DNA from: Sitta carolinensis
Taxonomy: Eukaryota; Chordata; Aves; Passeriformes; Sittidae
DNA length: 64,000 nucleotides
Direction of reading: 5' to 3'
Assembly: GCA_032173965.1 (NCBI GenBank)
Contig: CM063283.1
Location: 37,384,243-37,448,242 of the forward strand
A model generated the notes under the pieces. It was given only the letters and a program-made list of their open reading frames with translations. It did not search any database and was not told the DNA's origin. Below are positions 13,201 to 25,768 of the stretch, piece after piece; position 1 is the first letter of the stretch, and every line of letters begins with the position of its first letter. The translations under genes and the position numbers were made by a program.

Positions 13201-14294
13201 CCGTTATTTCTATCTGTGCAGAGACTGTCTATCAGAATATTAGTGTAGTATATTTTGTTCTAAGTAGCTAGGAAGAAACAGACGATGTTTGAAGGGATTA
13301 ATACAAACATTGTGGCAATAGGTGGTTTGTAATGACAATACTACAGAGGGGTTTTGAAAATAATAAATGAAAACAAAACTCTAAGATTATAGTATTGCTC
13401 TTCCTGTGAACTGGTAATGTTTTTGGATCGGGGTAAATATGCAGGAATAGAGTTTAACTGAGTTGGATAATAAGAGTTGTCTTCACTTGCAGATTACCTA
13501 GATGGAGAAAAAAATCTTGACATAAACAGGTATAAGATGTGAATTAAAGTATTGAAGAATTCAAAAGAGGAAATAGAAAACAAAACTGCAGCTTTGCTTT
13601 CCTTGAATAATGACATTGAGAATGATGGGAAATTCATACGACATATAGGACAGAATTAGACCTGTTCTCTTGGATGTTTTGGAAAGAAGTAACAGGATTT
13701 TTGAGAACTGATGTTACATTTGGGCTCCATTTCAAGTAGTCACAGAGTTTACAAGTTATGGTTATTATTCATCCATAAATTGAGAGTAACTTTTAATCAT
13801 CCAGGCAGATCCTGTGCAATCCTTAATACGTATTTGCCCACGAGAAAGGTACACATTAAAAGGTAGAAAATAATTGGTAAATTCAAGAAACCAAGGTAAA
13901 ACCTCTGAAGATCAGTGCTGTATTTTCTATCACACATTTTAGGAGAATTTGTCTGCTTGTGACATCACTGATTTGTCAGAAGTATAACACTAGCTAGTGA
14001 CAGAATTTATACACAAGACACATGTGCAAGGAGTTAAAGGAAATGTTTTGTGCAAAGCAACTTACAACATGTATATAAACTCCTAATTAGCTTGATCTAT
14101 GGATGTTTGGCACTAAAGTCCCCAGAATTAAATTATTTTCCATAAATTATGTAAACAACAGAACCTTTATACCATTAAATTCCCTCAAAAGTTGTAGTAA
14201 TGGTACCAAAAGAAGTTGTTAACTTTATTTCCTGAGAAAAATGCTTAAATATATATTTTAATGGCAGGCTGCTGGCAAATTTATATTCATTTAT
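10286..14294. other. Unique non-coding DNA
   Basis: No exon, RNA gene or transposon was recognised in these 4 kb. A 108-codon open frame at 10851-11177 has no recognisable domain and is probably chance. Confidence 0.55.
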
Positions 14295-14324
14295 AAATTA
14301 ACGTACAATAAATTAACATACAAT
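14295..14324. repeat. 15-bp tandem duplication
   Basis: Two adjacent copies of a 15-mer, AAATTAACGTACAAT at 14295-14309 and the same with CG changed to CA at 14310-14324. The single difference is a CG-to-CA transition, which fits decay of a methylated CpG. The duplication lies about 75 bp upstream of the CR1 fragment. Confidence 0.9.
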
Positions 14325-14397
14325 AAAGAGATGAGTGTAGGTAAACAAGTTTGTCATTATTATCATGTTCTTTCTGATAAACATTGTATAAAAAGGG

Positions 14398-14660
14398 GTA
14401 AAGGCTTTATCCTGAAAGGGGGCAGGTTTAGATTAGGTATTAGGAAGAAATTCCTTACTATGAGGGTGGTGATGCTCTGGAGCAGGTTTCCCAGAGAAGT
14501 GGTAGATGTGTTCAGGGAACATTCCTAGAAGTAAGTGTTCAAGGCCAGATTGGATGGGGCTTTGAGCAGTCTTATCTAGTGAGCTTGTGGCACGGCAGGT
14601 GGGGATTGGAACTAAATGGTCTTTAAGGCCCCTTCCAAACCAAACCATTCTATGATTCTA
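14398..14660 (+). mobile_element. CR1 retrotransposon, ORF2 C-terminus plus 3'UTR
   Basis: The first part encodes residues seen in CR1 ORF2 C-termini: a GGRFRLGIRKK block, then MRVVMLWSRFPREVV at about 14460-14504, just before the stop of the local frame. It is followed by the 3'UTR (gatggggctttgagcag, then aactaaatggtctttaaggc) and the terminal CTATGATTCTA. This is the usual 5'-truncated CR1 copy on the plus strand, about 260 bp. It is one of the better-preserved copies in the window. Confidence 0.93.
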
Positions 14661-16469
14661 CTATCAGAGAACTTGTGCTGTTAATTCAGGTGGGTATTAG
14701 AAGAGCACAACCAGACCGATGGATAAACTGCTGTGTGAAATTCAAGCATTCCATTCCATTTTAGAATGCTAGATAGGGTGTTTTGGTGCCATATTAACTA
14801 TTTTGTAGACCAAGGTTGCTTGGATCTCTTGAAATGAGCCCCATAGAGAGACATATTAATTAGCATTTACTATCTCTTAGTCCACCACTTCTTCAATCCT
14901 TTGTCAAGTTTAATGAGGGACATAAATATTTGCATTTCCATTAGTAATTTCTTTATAATAACTCTATTTTAATTTTTTGCTCCGTTCAACCACCTTTCCT
15001 CAGCAGCGCTGTTATCTTATTTTTATGGTGTGAAAATATTTGCAAGATAGAATTCTTAATCAAAACTCTTGATAAGGTTTTCCTATACAAAATATTCAAG
15101 TCAGGAAATAGGATGTATTAACTGCAAGAAGTCTCCTTCCTTTTGGCTAATATTTGTGAATATCTTTCATATTTCTCACATAGAACTCTTAACAAAATAA
15201 AATAATCTGGAGAATTTATTATGTTCTATAAGATAAAAGAAAAAACATATTTATGTTCTATAACAATTACAAATATTTCAAAGAAAAGTATAAGAAGTGG
15301 ATGAGAGATGGTATGTTAGCTATCAGTTTAACAAAGTGAATATTCAGTCTGTGTGTCTTCTTGAATATCAGTCGAGATACAGGAAAATGTATTTTTAGGA
15401 TCAGGAGCACAATCATGTTCTTTGTATGGATTGAAGAACACATTTTTTTCACACCATTTTAAAAAATTATTTCAGACATTTCAACATAGGACATCAACTC
15501 ATATTACTGTAATCATGCTAACATGGAGAACATTGAAAAGGAACTTTATTTGATTTGATGGGTCATTACTTCTTTTCACAAAGGTGCTCTGAAAAAACAG
15601 CATATCAAATTAAAACACATGGCCAATGCAGACTTATGAAAAGTTCCTCAAATGATCCTGAGAAAGACGAGTATAGTCCCTCTACAGCTAACTGTTGAGT
15701 GTAAATATAGCATCGCTGACATGCAAAAAGCTAAAGAATTTTTCTTAGATATTAGCAAAAGATAGATGTGGGGAGGGAATAATTCTCAATGGAGTATGGA
15801 AGGAATTTCCCTATTACATGGGCACACATAAAACCCTATTTACTCACTATGTTTCCCACTGGGTACTACCTTGGAAGGCTTGTGTACCAGGTAATGCACC
15901 CCAAGCATGTCCATAAAGCAGTGTCACTCCATGCTTTCCACCTTCATGCTGCACTCTTTTCTTTACACACTGTAGCTATAACATCATACCTTCATCTTGC
16001 AGTATTATATCACAGTCACTACTTTCAGAAACCTTAAACCACCCCTACACTCTTTCCACCTGTTGGTACTCCCTTACAGAAGTAGCATTTTTGAGACGAG
16101 TGCATGCATCTTCTAGGATTTAAAATAGTACCTGTTTGAGTAATTTTATTATAAAAGTATCAAGAGTACCCACTCACTCTCTACACATCTCTATTTTATT
16201 TCAAATTTTATTTTCAAGATTGAGAATTAAACATGGAAATTTTAATAATCTGAATTTTAAACACATATTTTGTTAGCTTCAGACCATATTAATACTTCTT
16301 TACAAAAGTCTAACAAGAATTACAAATTGTTCTTGGAGGTGGAGACCAGATCTGTCACTGTGTTTACTGTGTTCTGAGTCTGAGACAATCCACTGGACTA
16401 AACCAATTTAGAAAACAGGAACAGAAGATCTGACTCTACTAAAATTCTGTTTGAGATTGTTAAGATATG
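14661..16469. other. Unique non-coding DNA
   Basis: No gene or repeat was recognised. A plus-strand open frame of 82 codons at 15789-16037 has no recognisable domain. Confidence 0.55.
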
Positions 16470-16645
16470 ATTAATGAGAGACGCCTCTGCCCGAATTAAG
16501 GTGCAAACAAGACCATATGCCGAAGTTAATAAAACAGGTTTTATTTTAAAAAGACTGTGAGGTGGAGATATAGAAAGAATAGAAAAGAGGAGGGAAGGGA
16601 GAGAATGAGACACAGGGAAAGAGACAGAGAAAGAGTGAGCAAATT
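16470..16645 (-). mobile_element. Possible LTR fragment (endogenous retrovirus)
   Basis: The stretch has an LTR-like layout if read on the minus strand: a pyrimidine-rich block, an AATAAA polyadenylation signal (complement of 16540-16545), then a CpG-containing segment around 16482-16525. On the plus strand there is also an AATAAA at 16528-16533 and an AG-rich tract from about 16558 to 16640. I found no matching target-site duplication and no retroviral coding sequence. The orientation and edges are uncertain. Confidence 0.35.
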
Positions 16646-19600
16646 GCAATTGGTTGCTATTCCTTTATTTCTAGATCACCTGATTCAAGCATATATGTAG
16701 TACTGAAAATTATACAGAATAAAACTTAAAAAGGAAAAATTTCTTACCACAAGAGCAAAAATGCTTTTTAAAATTTCTCTTTTCTCTATACATTCTTGTG
16801 TTAAGAACCTCGAGATATGCTATTGTTCTGGAAACCTGGATTGCTTTCTGTACATGGAATTTTTCAACAGAGAAAGTAACATTCTTGAATTCAGAGGCAC
16901 TTGATAGTGTTGTGCATTTGCCCAGAGCCTTCTGAAACCAAAACACTGGATTTAAGGAATCACAAGGTCCCAGCTGGTCTGAGTATTATTTTCCTGATCA
17001 GTATAGAGCTTTTAGATCCTTTTCTTTCCACACAAGCATCCAAGGAAAGATAACAGGTAAGAAAGGCACGTGATACATCAACGTGCATCTCCAGTTCCTC
17101 TCTGAGTTTGATAAAATGAAGAAGGAAGTAATGGGAAGAGTCATCTAGACTATTCATTTTAAGAATAAAGGTGAGTGCTTAGGATCTTAATAGATATGGA
17201 TTTTCTTTTGCATAAGGACATAGAAGGTACAATTCAGTTGCTCGAAAGTAGGCAACTCCTGCCAACAAATAGGACTGAGGACTTCTGAGTTAATTCCATC
17301 CAGCTGAGAGACATGGCACAGGATTGAACTACTCTGCAGAAGATGATGGGGGAACTGGACCGAGACCATAACCTGCAATACAGCTTCATGCTGACACCTG
17401 AATTTATATATCTCTATGTGAGCAAGATGCTAAAAATTCAGCCATAAACAAATGAAGACCTTAGCAAGTCAGCCAGTGAAGCCTAGATAGCATTTCAGTT
17501 AGCCAGCTTCAGGTGTTCACCCAAGAGGAAACTCTTTAGGCTCCATTTACTCTATTGACTGCATAGGAACCTTAGACACATGGCTGACACCTGGATATTG
17601 ACATATACATGTCTATATTTAGATATCTTAATCTGAAGATGTACAGATAAAGATAGATTTGAAAGGAGGAAGAGAAAGGAATTCCAAAGAAGAGAAGAGA
17701 GATCCAAAAGGGTTTTGAAGAAAATTAGAGATGGCAAAGGAGCTCTATCTATTCCAATCTGTTAAGGGAAGGAATTAATTTATATATTTTATAAAAATAG
17801 GCTGTACATATTGCATAAACTAGTGTAAAAAAGGTAAATATGACATACTGATATACGGTGCCTTTGTAGAATACTTCAAACAGATCAGCCGACTAAAGCA
17901 AGATCAGAAATTAAAAGAATAAACAATGTACGAACTGATATCAGATACTGGAGTAAGCTGAATTCTATTATTGACGAATTAATTAAAGATAGACTAAAGT
18001 ATGTACGAAGACAAGTGAAAACACAGAAGCATGAATAAGAATGAGTTCCTAGAAGTAAAGAAATACTTTAGAAAAAAAAAAAAAATCATTATCTGCTGGT
18101 AGCATTCTATCATACCAAGGCAAATTCAAGCTATTTTGAAGAGAAGAGAAATTAATATATATTAAATGAAATGTGATGTAGTTTACTGGGAAAAGATTCT
18201 GCATTATTTAGGAAGCTGATAAAACAAAATATAAGTATCTGAAAAAATAAAAGATCAGTAATGGAGAATTTCTCAACAGATTAGAGTAAGCAGACTGAGA
18301 GTGAGCCAGTTTGACAGGCTACAGAACACATGTAAAGAACAAATTTAAGATGAAAAAGACTATTAGAAAAAGTAAATATATTTTAACTATGAGATACAAA
18401 AGCAAGTAAAGTTTGCATACTTTGTGATGTATTAATATATCTCGTTTGTGGGCAGTTTGGTAAAGTCAATGGGAGTCAACATACTAACCAGCTTGTGGAA
18501 TTGGACAGATGGTGTATATTGTGTGCAGTTCATATTTTATTTAATTCTCTGGCAGAGGGAAAGAATTACAGGTCAATATTTGTCAGAAAGTGCTGTAGCT
18601 AATGAGAAAGTAAAGGAGAATAATGTGTAGGAGCTTTTTACTTTCTTTTCACTTGGAAAGCTAGTGACTCTCTTAATTAAACAAATGCAATATATCTAAA
18701 TGAGAGGTTTTCAGGCAATGCAGTAACCTAACCCATTTATTTCTGTCATGTTTATCAATTTCACTGCAGAAAACTTTTTAGATCTTTGTAAAAATACTGA
18801 AAATATTGTCACTTTATTAAGTTCTGCTTATCTTAACTGCAGCAAAGGCAAGCAGTGGCACAGGTCCTTGGCTAACTTCTTAGTCTTGAAAATAAGAGTG
18901 TCAGATTACCACAGAGAAGGGCCAGGTTATCATTCTGTCACAGAAGCCATAGGCTCTCATTCTGTGGAGCAGCTGTGGACTCTGGTTTCTGCCAAGCTCT
19001 GATTCCAAGATCTGGAATTGCTTAAGTGTTGCTTGTTTTCCAGTGTGCTGATTCTCAACCATAGAAACATTATATCTTCTGCTCCTTATGACAAAAGAAG
19101 CATTTCAAGTAAAAATTGGAGCAACCATGTTGAGTTCTATTTCAACAAAAATCCACAAAACTGCACTTAATAGTCAATATACTTCTGTGAGGTATCTAAC
19201 CTCTATGAAAAATTTGTGTGCCCTAGGAACAGGCCCATTACAGTAAACATTTAAAGTTACTCATATTCATGGAAGGAAAAAACACAAACTTAAAAAACAC
19301 CATGAAGAGGAGAAAATAATTATAGAATATGTTTATGAGAAAATTAATCTCATTTTTTTCCAAGTTATTTTAAATTAACCCATTAATATGAAATATTTTG
19401 GTACGCTCAGGAATATAATGTGAAATTATAACAATATATAATCAAAATTTTTAGTCCTCAATAATTATTTTTTGCTCACTTTTTCTTACCTTTCCTTGAT
19501 TTGCTTTCTTATTTTCTCTGTATGTAAACTCAGGAATTACTTGTGAAAACCAAGCAGAAAAAGAAAACATCACCTTCACACATCATCACTTTGCATGAGT

Positions 19601-20039
19601 TAATTTCCATATTCACAAAAAAGAGTTACACATGACATAATCAATTTTTTGCGGAACATACTGAGAAATTAATCGTTTAACCTGGTTACTATTGATACAA
19701 AACTTATAGATTGATTCAAAACTGTATATAATGTTATGGAGGATAATCTCTCCACTTCTCTCCACTATTTAAACCTCAATCTTGAGTCAATTGATTAATC
19801 AGTAATAACTGATGACAATCAGGGTGTAAGTAAATACATCGTCTCTTGTACTCAATGTCAGCTTTGATCAAATCAGATTTCCTTGTCCTGTGTCCTGCGT
19901 CCCATTACTGAATCAGCCAGCATGTATTTCTTCATGTGCAATCTTAGATAGCTATCATTATATTTTGGTCATATTTGACATGAATGTAGGAAAGTATCTC
20001 AAAGCAATCATTATTATCATTTCAGTTTGTATAACAAAT
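16646..20039. other. Unique AT-rich non-coding DNA
   Basis: No gene or transposon was recognised. A run of about 14 A lies near 18072-18085. Open frames of 60-84 codons have no recognisable domains. Confidence 0.55.
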
Positions 20040-20258
20040 CCTCCCTTCCCTTCCCTTCCCTTCCCTTCCCTTCCTTCCTTCCCTTCCCTTCCCTTCCCTT
20101 CCCTCCTCCTTCCCTCTTCCCTTCCCTTCTTCCCTTCTTCCTTCCCTTCCTCCCTTCCCTTCCCCTTCCTCCAAACTTCCCTGAAACTTCCCTTCCCTGA
20201 AACTTCCTACACTTACTTCCTTCTCCTCCTCCTCCCAGCCTCTTTTCCCCCCTCCTCC
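20040..20258 (-). repeat. Pyrimidine tract with GGGAAGTTTCA minisatellite on the minus strand
   Basis: About 130 bp of CCCTT repeats (GGGAA on the minus strand) lead into a segment at about 20172-20212. There the minus strand carries two GGGAAGTTTCA-type units, the same unit as the array at 6445-6726. It continues as a CTC/TCC-rich tract to about 20258. The plus strand is almost purely pyrimidine for over 200 bp. Open frames in this tract (translated as runs of G, R, E, K on one strand or P, S, F, L on the other) come from the repeat and are not genes. A solo LTR starts 18 bp downstream. Confidence 0.92.
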
Positions 20259-20276
20259 ACAAAAGCCCATTCTTGA

Positions 20277-20726
20277 TGTCATGGTTTGGGAATGGTACTC
20301 CACAATTCCATGCTCCCAGTGAGATAGTTCAATCATGCTGCCACTTGCTTTTCAGCCCCTCCTTCTCTCCCTCCCGTGATAGGATGGAAAGGAGAAATGG
20401 AAACACAAAAGGTGAAGCTTACAAGCTGGGAAAAGAACCATTTACTGGAAACAGCAACAAGATAAGAAACTGAAGAGTAACAGCAACCTTATTAATAACA
20501 GAAAGGTACAAGAGAGAGGAGAGCAGTTCACATGCAAAAGCTCAGAACTGGCTTTACCCAACTGCTCCCTGCCATGCCTACTCAACTGGGAGGGAACCCT
20601 ACTCCCCGGAATGGATTCCCTTTGCCCTGCCCCTGCAGGTGTGAGGTGTATGGAATAACCTCCAGGTCTTAGCCATGCCCTTCTGAGCTACTGCAAAAAT
20701 TAACTTGTCCTGGCTGGAACAGGGCA
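20277..20726 (-). mobile_element. Solo LTR, avian ERVL-type
   Basis: The 450-bp element begins TGTCATGGTTTGG and ends CTGGAACAGGGCA, so it has the canonical TG...CA ends. Read on the minus strand it begins TGCCCTGTTCCAGCCAGGAC and continues with a GTTAATTTT segment, the style of avian ERVL-type LTRs. It is flanked by cttga (20272-20276) and cttaa (20727-20731), a likely 5-bp target-site duplication with one mismatch, which fits ERVL-type integration. No internal gag/pol sequence is present, so this is a solo LTR left by recombination. The strand is inferred from LTR style, not from a coding region. Confidence 0.75.
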
Positions 20727-20850
20727 CTTAAATTAAATGTACTTTGATGGTCACTAAAACAGAATGTACATGATTTTCTGTCTTTGGTATGGAGAAATCC
20801 TGATGAAATGTTGCATAAGAAAAAGATTTTGGAATATTTTTTGGTGTTTA

Positions 20851-20921
20851 TTTGTTGGGGTTTTTTTTTTTTTTTTTTTTTTTTTTTGTTGTTTTTTGGG
20901 TTTTTTTTGTTTTTTTTTTTT
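20851..20921. repeat. T-rich low-complexity tract
   Basis: A GGGG block is followed by 27 T (20861-20887), then by T runs broken by single G or GGG. It translates as runs of F or K and is not coding. It lies about 125 bp downstream of the solo LTR. Confidence 0.92.
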
Positions 20922-22610
20922 AACAGTAAAATTCAGCTTTCCTGCATGTAGAGAAGTAGCCTTTAAGATCAAAATTCATAGCTAAAAATATAGGCTTCTC
21001 TGTCTTATAGGCTTTTTCTTCAGGAATCTCTAAAGCTTTTAGACAATCAAGAGAATCTGGGGTTTCTGTTAAAGTAAATGAAAATCTAATTTGTGCGGTC
21101 AAAGTGGCATGCAGTGGTTGATCATACACAGCTCTTTAGTTCCTTTTGAGATAGCCTGAGATAATCTGGAGTTCAGCTACCATTTCAGATGGACAAAGAT
21201 CTCCTGTAGGTACTGTATTATATCTGCCAGACTAGGATCTGATATACCACAGAATACCTTAAATATCATTAAAAGTTGATAGCAGATAGAAGTCTGGCTC
21301 TTAGAATATATTGAAAATAATTTCTAAAACAAGGAGACTAAAGGGCAAACTCTATAACAGTTCTCACACAGCTCTAGAAAGTAAACGTTCGCTTGTTAAG
21401 GAAGTCACATCCAGTTCAGAAATGAACGAACATTTCTGTATTGCTTTTGAATTGTACTGAAGACTGTGGGTGTTGTAAAGGCTGTTGGCTATAAAATCCC
21501 AAACACAATGAAGTGGGTCATGCTTTTAAAGCTATTATTCCTTATGCCTCTCAAACTTTCCTTTAATCACAACTTAATCCATTTTTAAAAATGCTAATGT
21601 GATTTTCCTTCCTTTTAGGCTTTTTTTACTGGTCAAAACAGCACCTGTTGATTTATTTACAGCAGTTTCTTATTGGAAAGAGAACAAGACAAAGAACTGA
21701 CACTAAAAGGCAGCTACTGTAGTGTCCATGTTCATTGCCTATGATTTTGTTTGTAATTTTGAATTCCAAAATCTCACAAGGGGCTGTTGATGATAGAGTA
21801 TTCATGAAAAATGTAAATATTATTAGGCAAACCTGGCTGTCTGATGAAAAAATTGCCATTGCAAAATACTGTCTATGAAAAGTGATAATTCTGAAAAAGG
21901 TAGAAAAGAAGTCATCTTTGATCATTCCAGCTAGAAACAGAGTAAGCAAGAGTTCGTTCTCTGACCATTTTTAATAGTTCGTTTTTAAAGCAACGGAAGT
22001 ATGTGAGTAGTTACATAACCTTGGCAAAATTTTAATGTGGACATTTTGTCTTAGCTTCTTTTCCTTTAGCAAAAACAAAATGAGAATATAAAAATCAAGA
22101 AAAGAAAAAAGGTGGCCTCCAAAATAAATGAAACTCAATTTCACGGCACATTATCTCTCTCAATTCTTTCCTCTCAGCTTTCATTTTCATTAAAATCACA
22201 GACAACCATAAATTAATAATTACTTCAGGTTGACTAAATGCAGGCCACAGTATTTAGCTCTCGTTTTCCTACAGTGGCCCTTCTTGTTCATGCTGGAAAA
22301 ATGTTAATTTAGATAATGTGGCTTGCCCCTTGTCATATAATTCTGTTTTGCAGTTTCACTGATCTATAATAGTCTCTTCTGATTAGGTAGTATTAACTTT
22401 ATCTTTTGTTCAATCAAGCTTCACAGTTTCCTCTGACTAGATAACTATTGTAAAATATCAGATGAAATGTTTTATCATCTATATTTCTGTTATATTTTGA
22501 TTCATCTCTACATTGTAACAGCGTTCAGCAACATTTGTAATTTCTTCCAGTAATAAATTTATTGTTTATTAGCCCAAGACATATGTGAAATTTTTTTTGC
22601 AAGAACTACA

Positions 22611-22615
<5 letters not shown>
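20922..22615. other. Unique non-coding DNA
   Basis: No gene or transposon was recognised. The longest open frame is 98 codons on the minus strand (21653-21949) and has no recognisable domain. Confidence 0.55.

Positions 22616-22652
<37 letters not shown>
22616..22652. repeat. TA dinucleotide microsatellite
   Basis: An uninterrupted (TA)18 run of 37 bp, preceded by a short GTGT. It is fully self-complementary and could extrude as a cruciform. Confidence 0.95.
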
Positions 22653-22656
<4 letters not shown>

Positions 22657-23838
22657 ATATTCCTCAATCTTACTACTTTACAGTTTATGCACATTTCAAA
22701 TTAGTCATTTTATCAACCTACTTTACAGTTAAGTATGGGTGAATAGGTTCAAATAAAATAAAAGCTGAACTTTCACTCGGAGCCTGAACCCAATTGCTTT
22801 CTAAGGTTTGAAACAATTTAGTATAGTTCACTTATCTATTATTTTTTTGGCAGAGGATTCTGGTAGTGAATGAAGGAAACTGAGACAGAACAGCATTTAT
22901 TTCTAATTAGTGATTGACTTGTTGCTACTGTCATTTTCATGAAATCATTTAACTTCTTCATGCCTCAGCTTACCCATTCTTAGAAAATACTCTGTTGAAC
23001 TTGAAAGAATATCTAGTTGTCTTCAAGGGAAAACAATGGCTATGGCCTCCTCTAAAACTTGTTTCAATACACAAGTATTTATAGAGAAACCTCACACGAA
23101 ACAAAATCAAATTCCACTGACAATATGACATAACTTTCATTTTTTATTCATAACAGAACAACTGAAAATTTCTAAATGCTTATGTAGTTCATACTGTATT
23201 TTCATGGTAAGTTGCAACAGAACACAACAGAACAGAATTTAGCTCTTTGCTCTTCTCAGGAATCCTTTAGTGGTGAGATTCTGTTTCTTGCAGAGTAAAG
23301 GTGATATTTCTTTCATGAAATAACCTGTGTGAAGTTATTAGATGAATATCACTAATGTTTCAATCTGTGTGAGTATTCCTTGATATGTACATACCATTTG
23401 CACCCACATCTAGCTAAGCTATATAAATAATTGCAGTAATTTTACCTACAAATATAGGAGGGCAAATATGACTGTAAATTTCATATGGATTGCGGGCCCC
23501 ACTTTTAATGAATGTTCATAAAATGTAATATAATCAGTAAAATTTATTTTAGGTAAGTTCTTATTTATGTTCACACAAACAAATCTTTGAAACAAGACAT
23601 AGAAAATTACCTAACTTGACATTAAAGAGTGTTGGTAACCATTTGAAAATGATATGTAGCTTTTTCCCAAGTGTCAGAGTTCTAATTCCCATGACATATG
23701 TTCTATAATAAGATATACGTCCTCACAGTTTGAAATAAATGCATTTTTCCAAGTGAATGGCATATTTTCTTTCACCCTTGAAAATTGCTTATATAAACAT
23801 TCTGGTAACAGGCTATTGACATATGGCCTAATCTAATT

Positions 23839-23840
<2 letters not shown>
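22653..23840. other. Unique AT-rich non-coding DNA
   Basis: No gene, RNA or transposon was recognised. A short run of AACAGAACACAACAGAACAG at about 23216-23235 is the only local repetition. Confidence 0.55.

Positions 23841-23883
<43 letters not shown>
23841..23883. repeat. 43-nt poly(T) run
   Basis: An uninterrupted homopolymer of 43 T. This is the longest in the window. CR1 elements do not leave poly(A) tails, and I could not identify a retrocopy upstream on the minus strand, so its origin is unexplained. An assembly or sequencing artefact in its exact length is possible. Confidence 0.95.
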
Positions 23884-23886
<3 letters not shown>

Positions 23887-25673
23887 TTTGCTTTTAGGGA
23901 AATAACCTAAAGTCATTAGTGGAAGTTTGAAGATGAATAAATTAATAAGAAGAATTGGCCTGGAGTATATTTTTTGTTATATAAAACTGTTTTGTATCTG
24001 TTTGGACTCAACTAATACATCTGAAGCTGTGGTGACCTGCTGTAGATTATCATTCAATTTAAGTAAATACTTAAAATTTTAAAATAAATTTTGCATGGCC
24101 AATTATATAATATATGAATGCTTCTTTCCTAAACCAATAAACATTTATCATTTATCAGAGCAACATACTTAAATTGTCCAAAGCATCTTCCATCATCCAA
24201 ATAATGTAGGTCAACAGTGTTACACCTGTTCCATAGGCTAAATTTTTGTCAAATCTCTAGGGATGCACACTGAAGTGATGTGAACTAGTTTACAAAGTAA
24301 TACATGAGACGGTAAGACCTCTCTATGTCTGCTGAATTAGTAATCATAGTATGGTTGTTATTGGCAAGACACTTCACTTCTGAAGTCCTTCACAGTAATG
24401 TTTCCCCTGAAACAGAAAGATGAACTGACTTGCCCAATGACAAGTGGATCCCCTTTCTGCAGCCTGAGATACAGCATATCAGTATCCAAGGTAGGATAAT
24501 TCTTCAGAAAATATAGATGTCTGGAGCATAAATGTCTTTATTTCAACTTGTCATTTAGATCCCCCATATAGCCAGTAGAGAGGAATAGGCACTTCTCATC
24601 ATTCATCTAATCCTAACTCAGCCATTAAATATAGGTCAGAGGAACTGTGCTTTAAGTCGTGCCTGTTTCTGAGCACTGCCTCTTAGCAAAATTTAGACAA
24701 GGAGCTCATATGTAGATTTCTACATTATAGACAGATGAAGTCAGGTGAACATATCCCTAAAATCTTTGCTCTGCAAATCCTCAAATCATAGTAATTACTG
24801 GATGCTAATGTAAATGTCTGAGTGCATTTTGCTGATACCTACAAAAGTTGCCTTAAGAGAGGGAAAGGTAGGCAGGTGATGTATTTGAGAGGCCTCTTGC
24901 CCATGAAGTACAAAAAAATATAATAATTTGTATTCCTTGAAATTTTCTTTTTTTGAGAGGGAAGGCAGAGCAGCAAAACAAAAGTTGTCTGAGAGATATG
25001 ATGTGGTAATTTTAGACAAGAAAAGACAAATTAAATTGTCACAGAATTAAAGTTTTCTAAAATACTTGCTGTGAAACAATTTTAATTAGCATTTCTTTAA
25101 ATAAAAATCAGGATAGCTTTTTCCCTTCTAATAATCATTCTTTTGTTCAGCCCCAATTCAAACATTGCAGCACTGTATTAATGCAAGACAATTTGAAAAA
25201 TGGAACTGACTAGTTTCCATTTGACTGAAATGAGAACAAGATCTAGCCTTAGGCAACAGGATCATAACTAGCCAAAAACAAATGCCATTTTTAAATTTCA
25301 TGAAGTGATTATTTGCTGTTAAAAAGTCAGTATTTCCCAACACATATAAGACAGTAATAGAATCTGAGCTCTCAAATGACCTTATGCTTACAAAGGAAAT
25401 AGCTGTAATATATCAGCCATTCCTGTGATCACTGGAAATAAGGCTCTATCAGATCTTGTTTGAATTAAAATAGTATAAATTAGTATAGCACTACTTCAAA
25501 TTGGAGTGGTAGCATAAACTTCAACAAGCCTGTACCGATTCAACTCAATAGATACATTATTTACTAATTGTACAGTGATGGATCTGACTCATCAAATTTT
25601 CAGTTTGACTGATGCGTCTCTTTGCAAGTATTCCTCTCCACATCACTCTAGAGTAACAGACCCGTGTAAAACT
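23884..25673. other. Unique AT-rich non-coding DNA
   Basis: No gene or transposon was recognised. Open frames do not exceed 74 codons. Confidence 0.55.
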
Positions 25674-25768
25674 GTGAGGGAAGGGAGGGTTCAGGGACAG
25701 GAAGTTTCAGGGAAGGGATATTTCAGGGAAGTTTCAGGGAAGGGAAGGGAAAAGGGGAAAGGGGGAAA
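25674..25768 (+). repeat. Short GGGAA/GGGAAGTTTCA minisatellite array
   Basis: A 95-bp array with the same blocks as 6445-6726: GGGAAGGG, GGTTCAGGGACAGG, GGAAGTTTCAGGG, GGGATATTTCAGGG, then GGGAA and GGGGAAA runs. The units are more divergent than in the first array. The orientation is plus, like the 6.4-kb array and opposite to the 20-kb array. Confidence 0.9.

Noticed and set aside
20017..20336. Open frames of 81-128 codons rich in G/R/E/K or P/S/F/L
   Set aside because: They are translations of the pyrimidine tract in different frames and strands.
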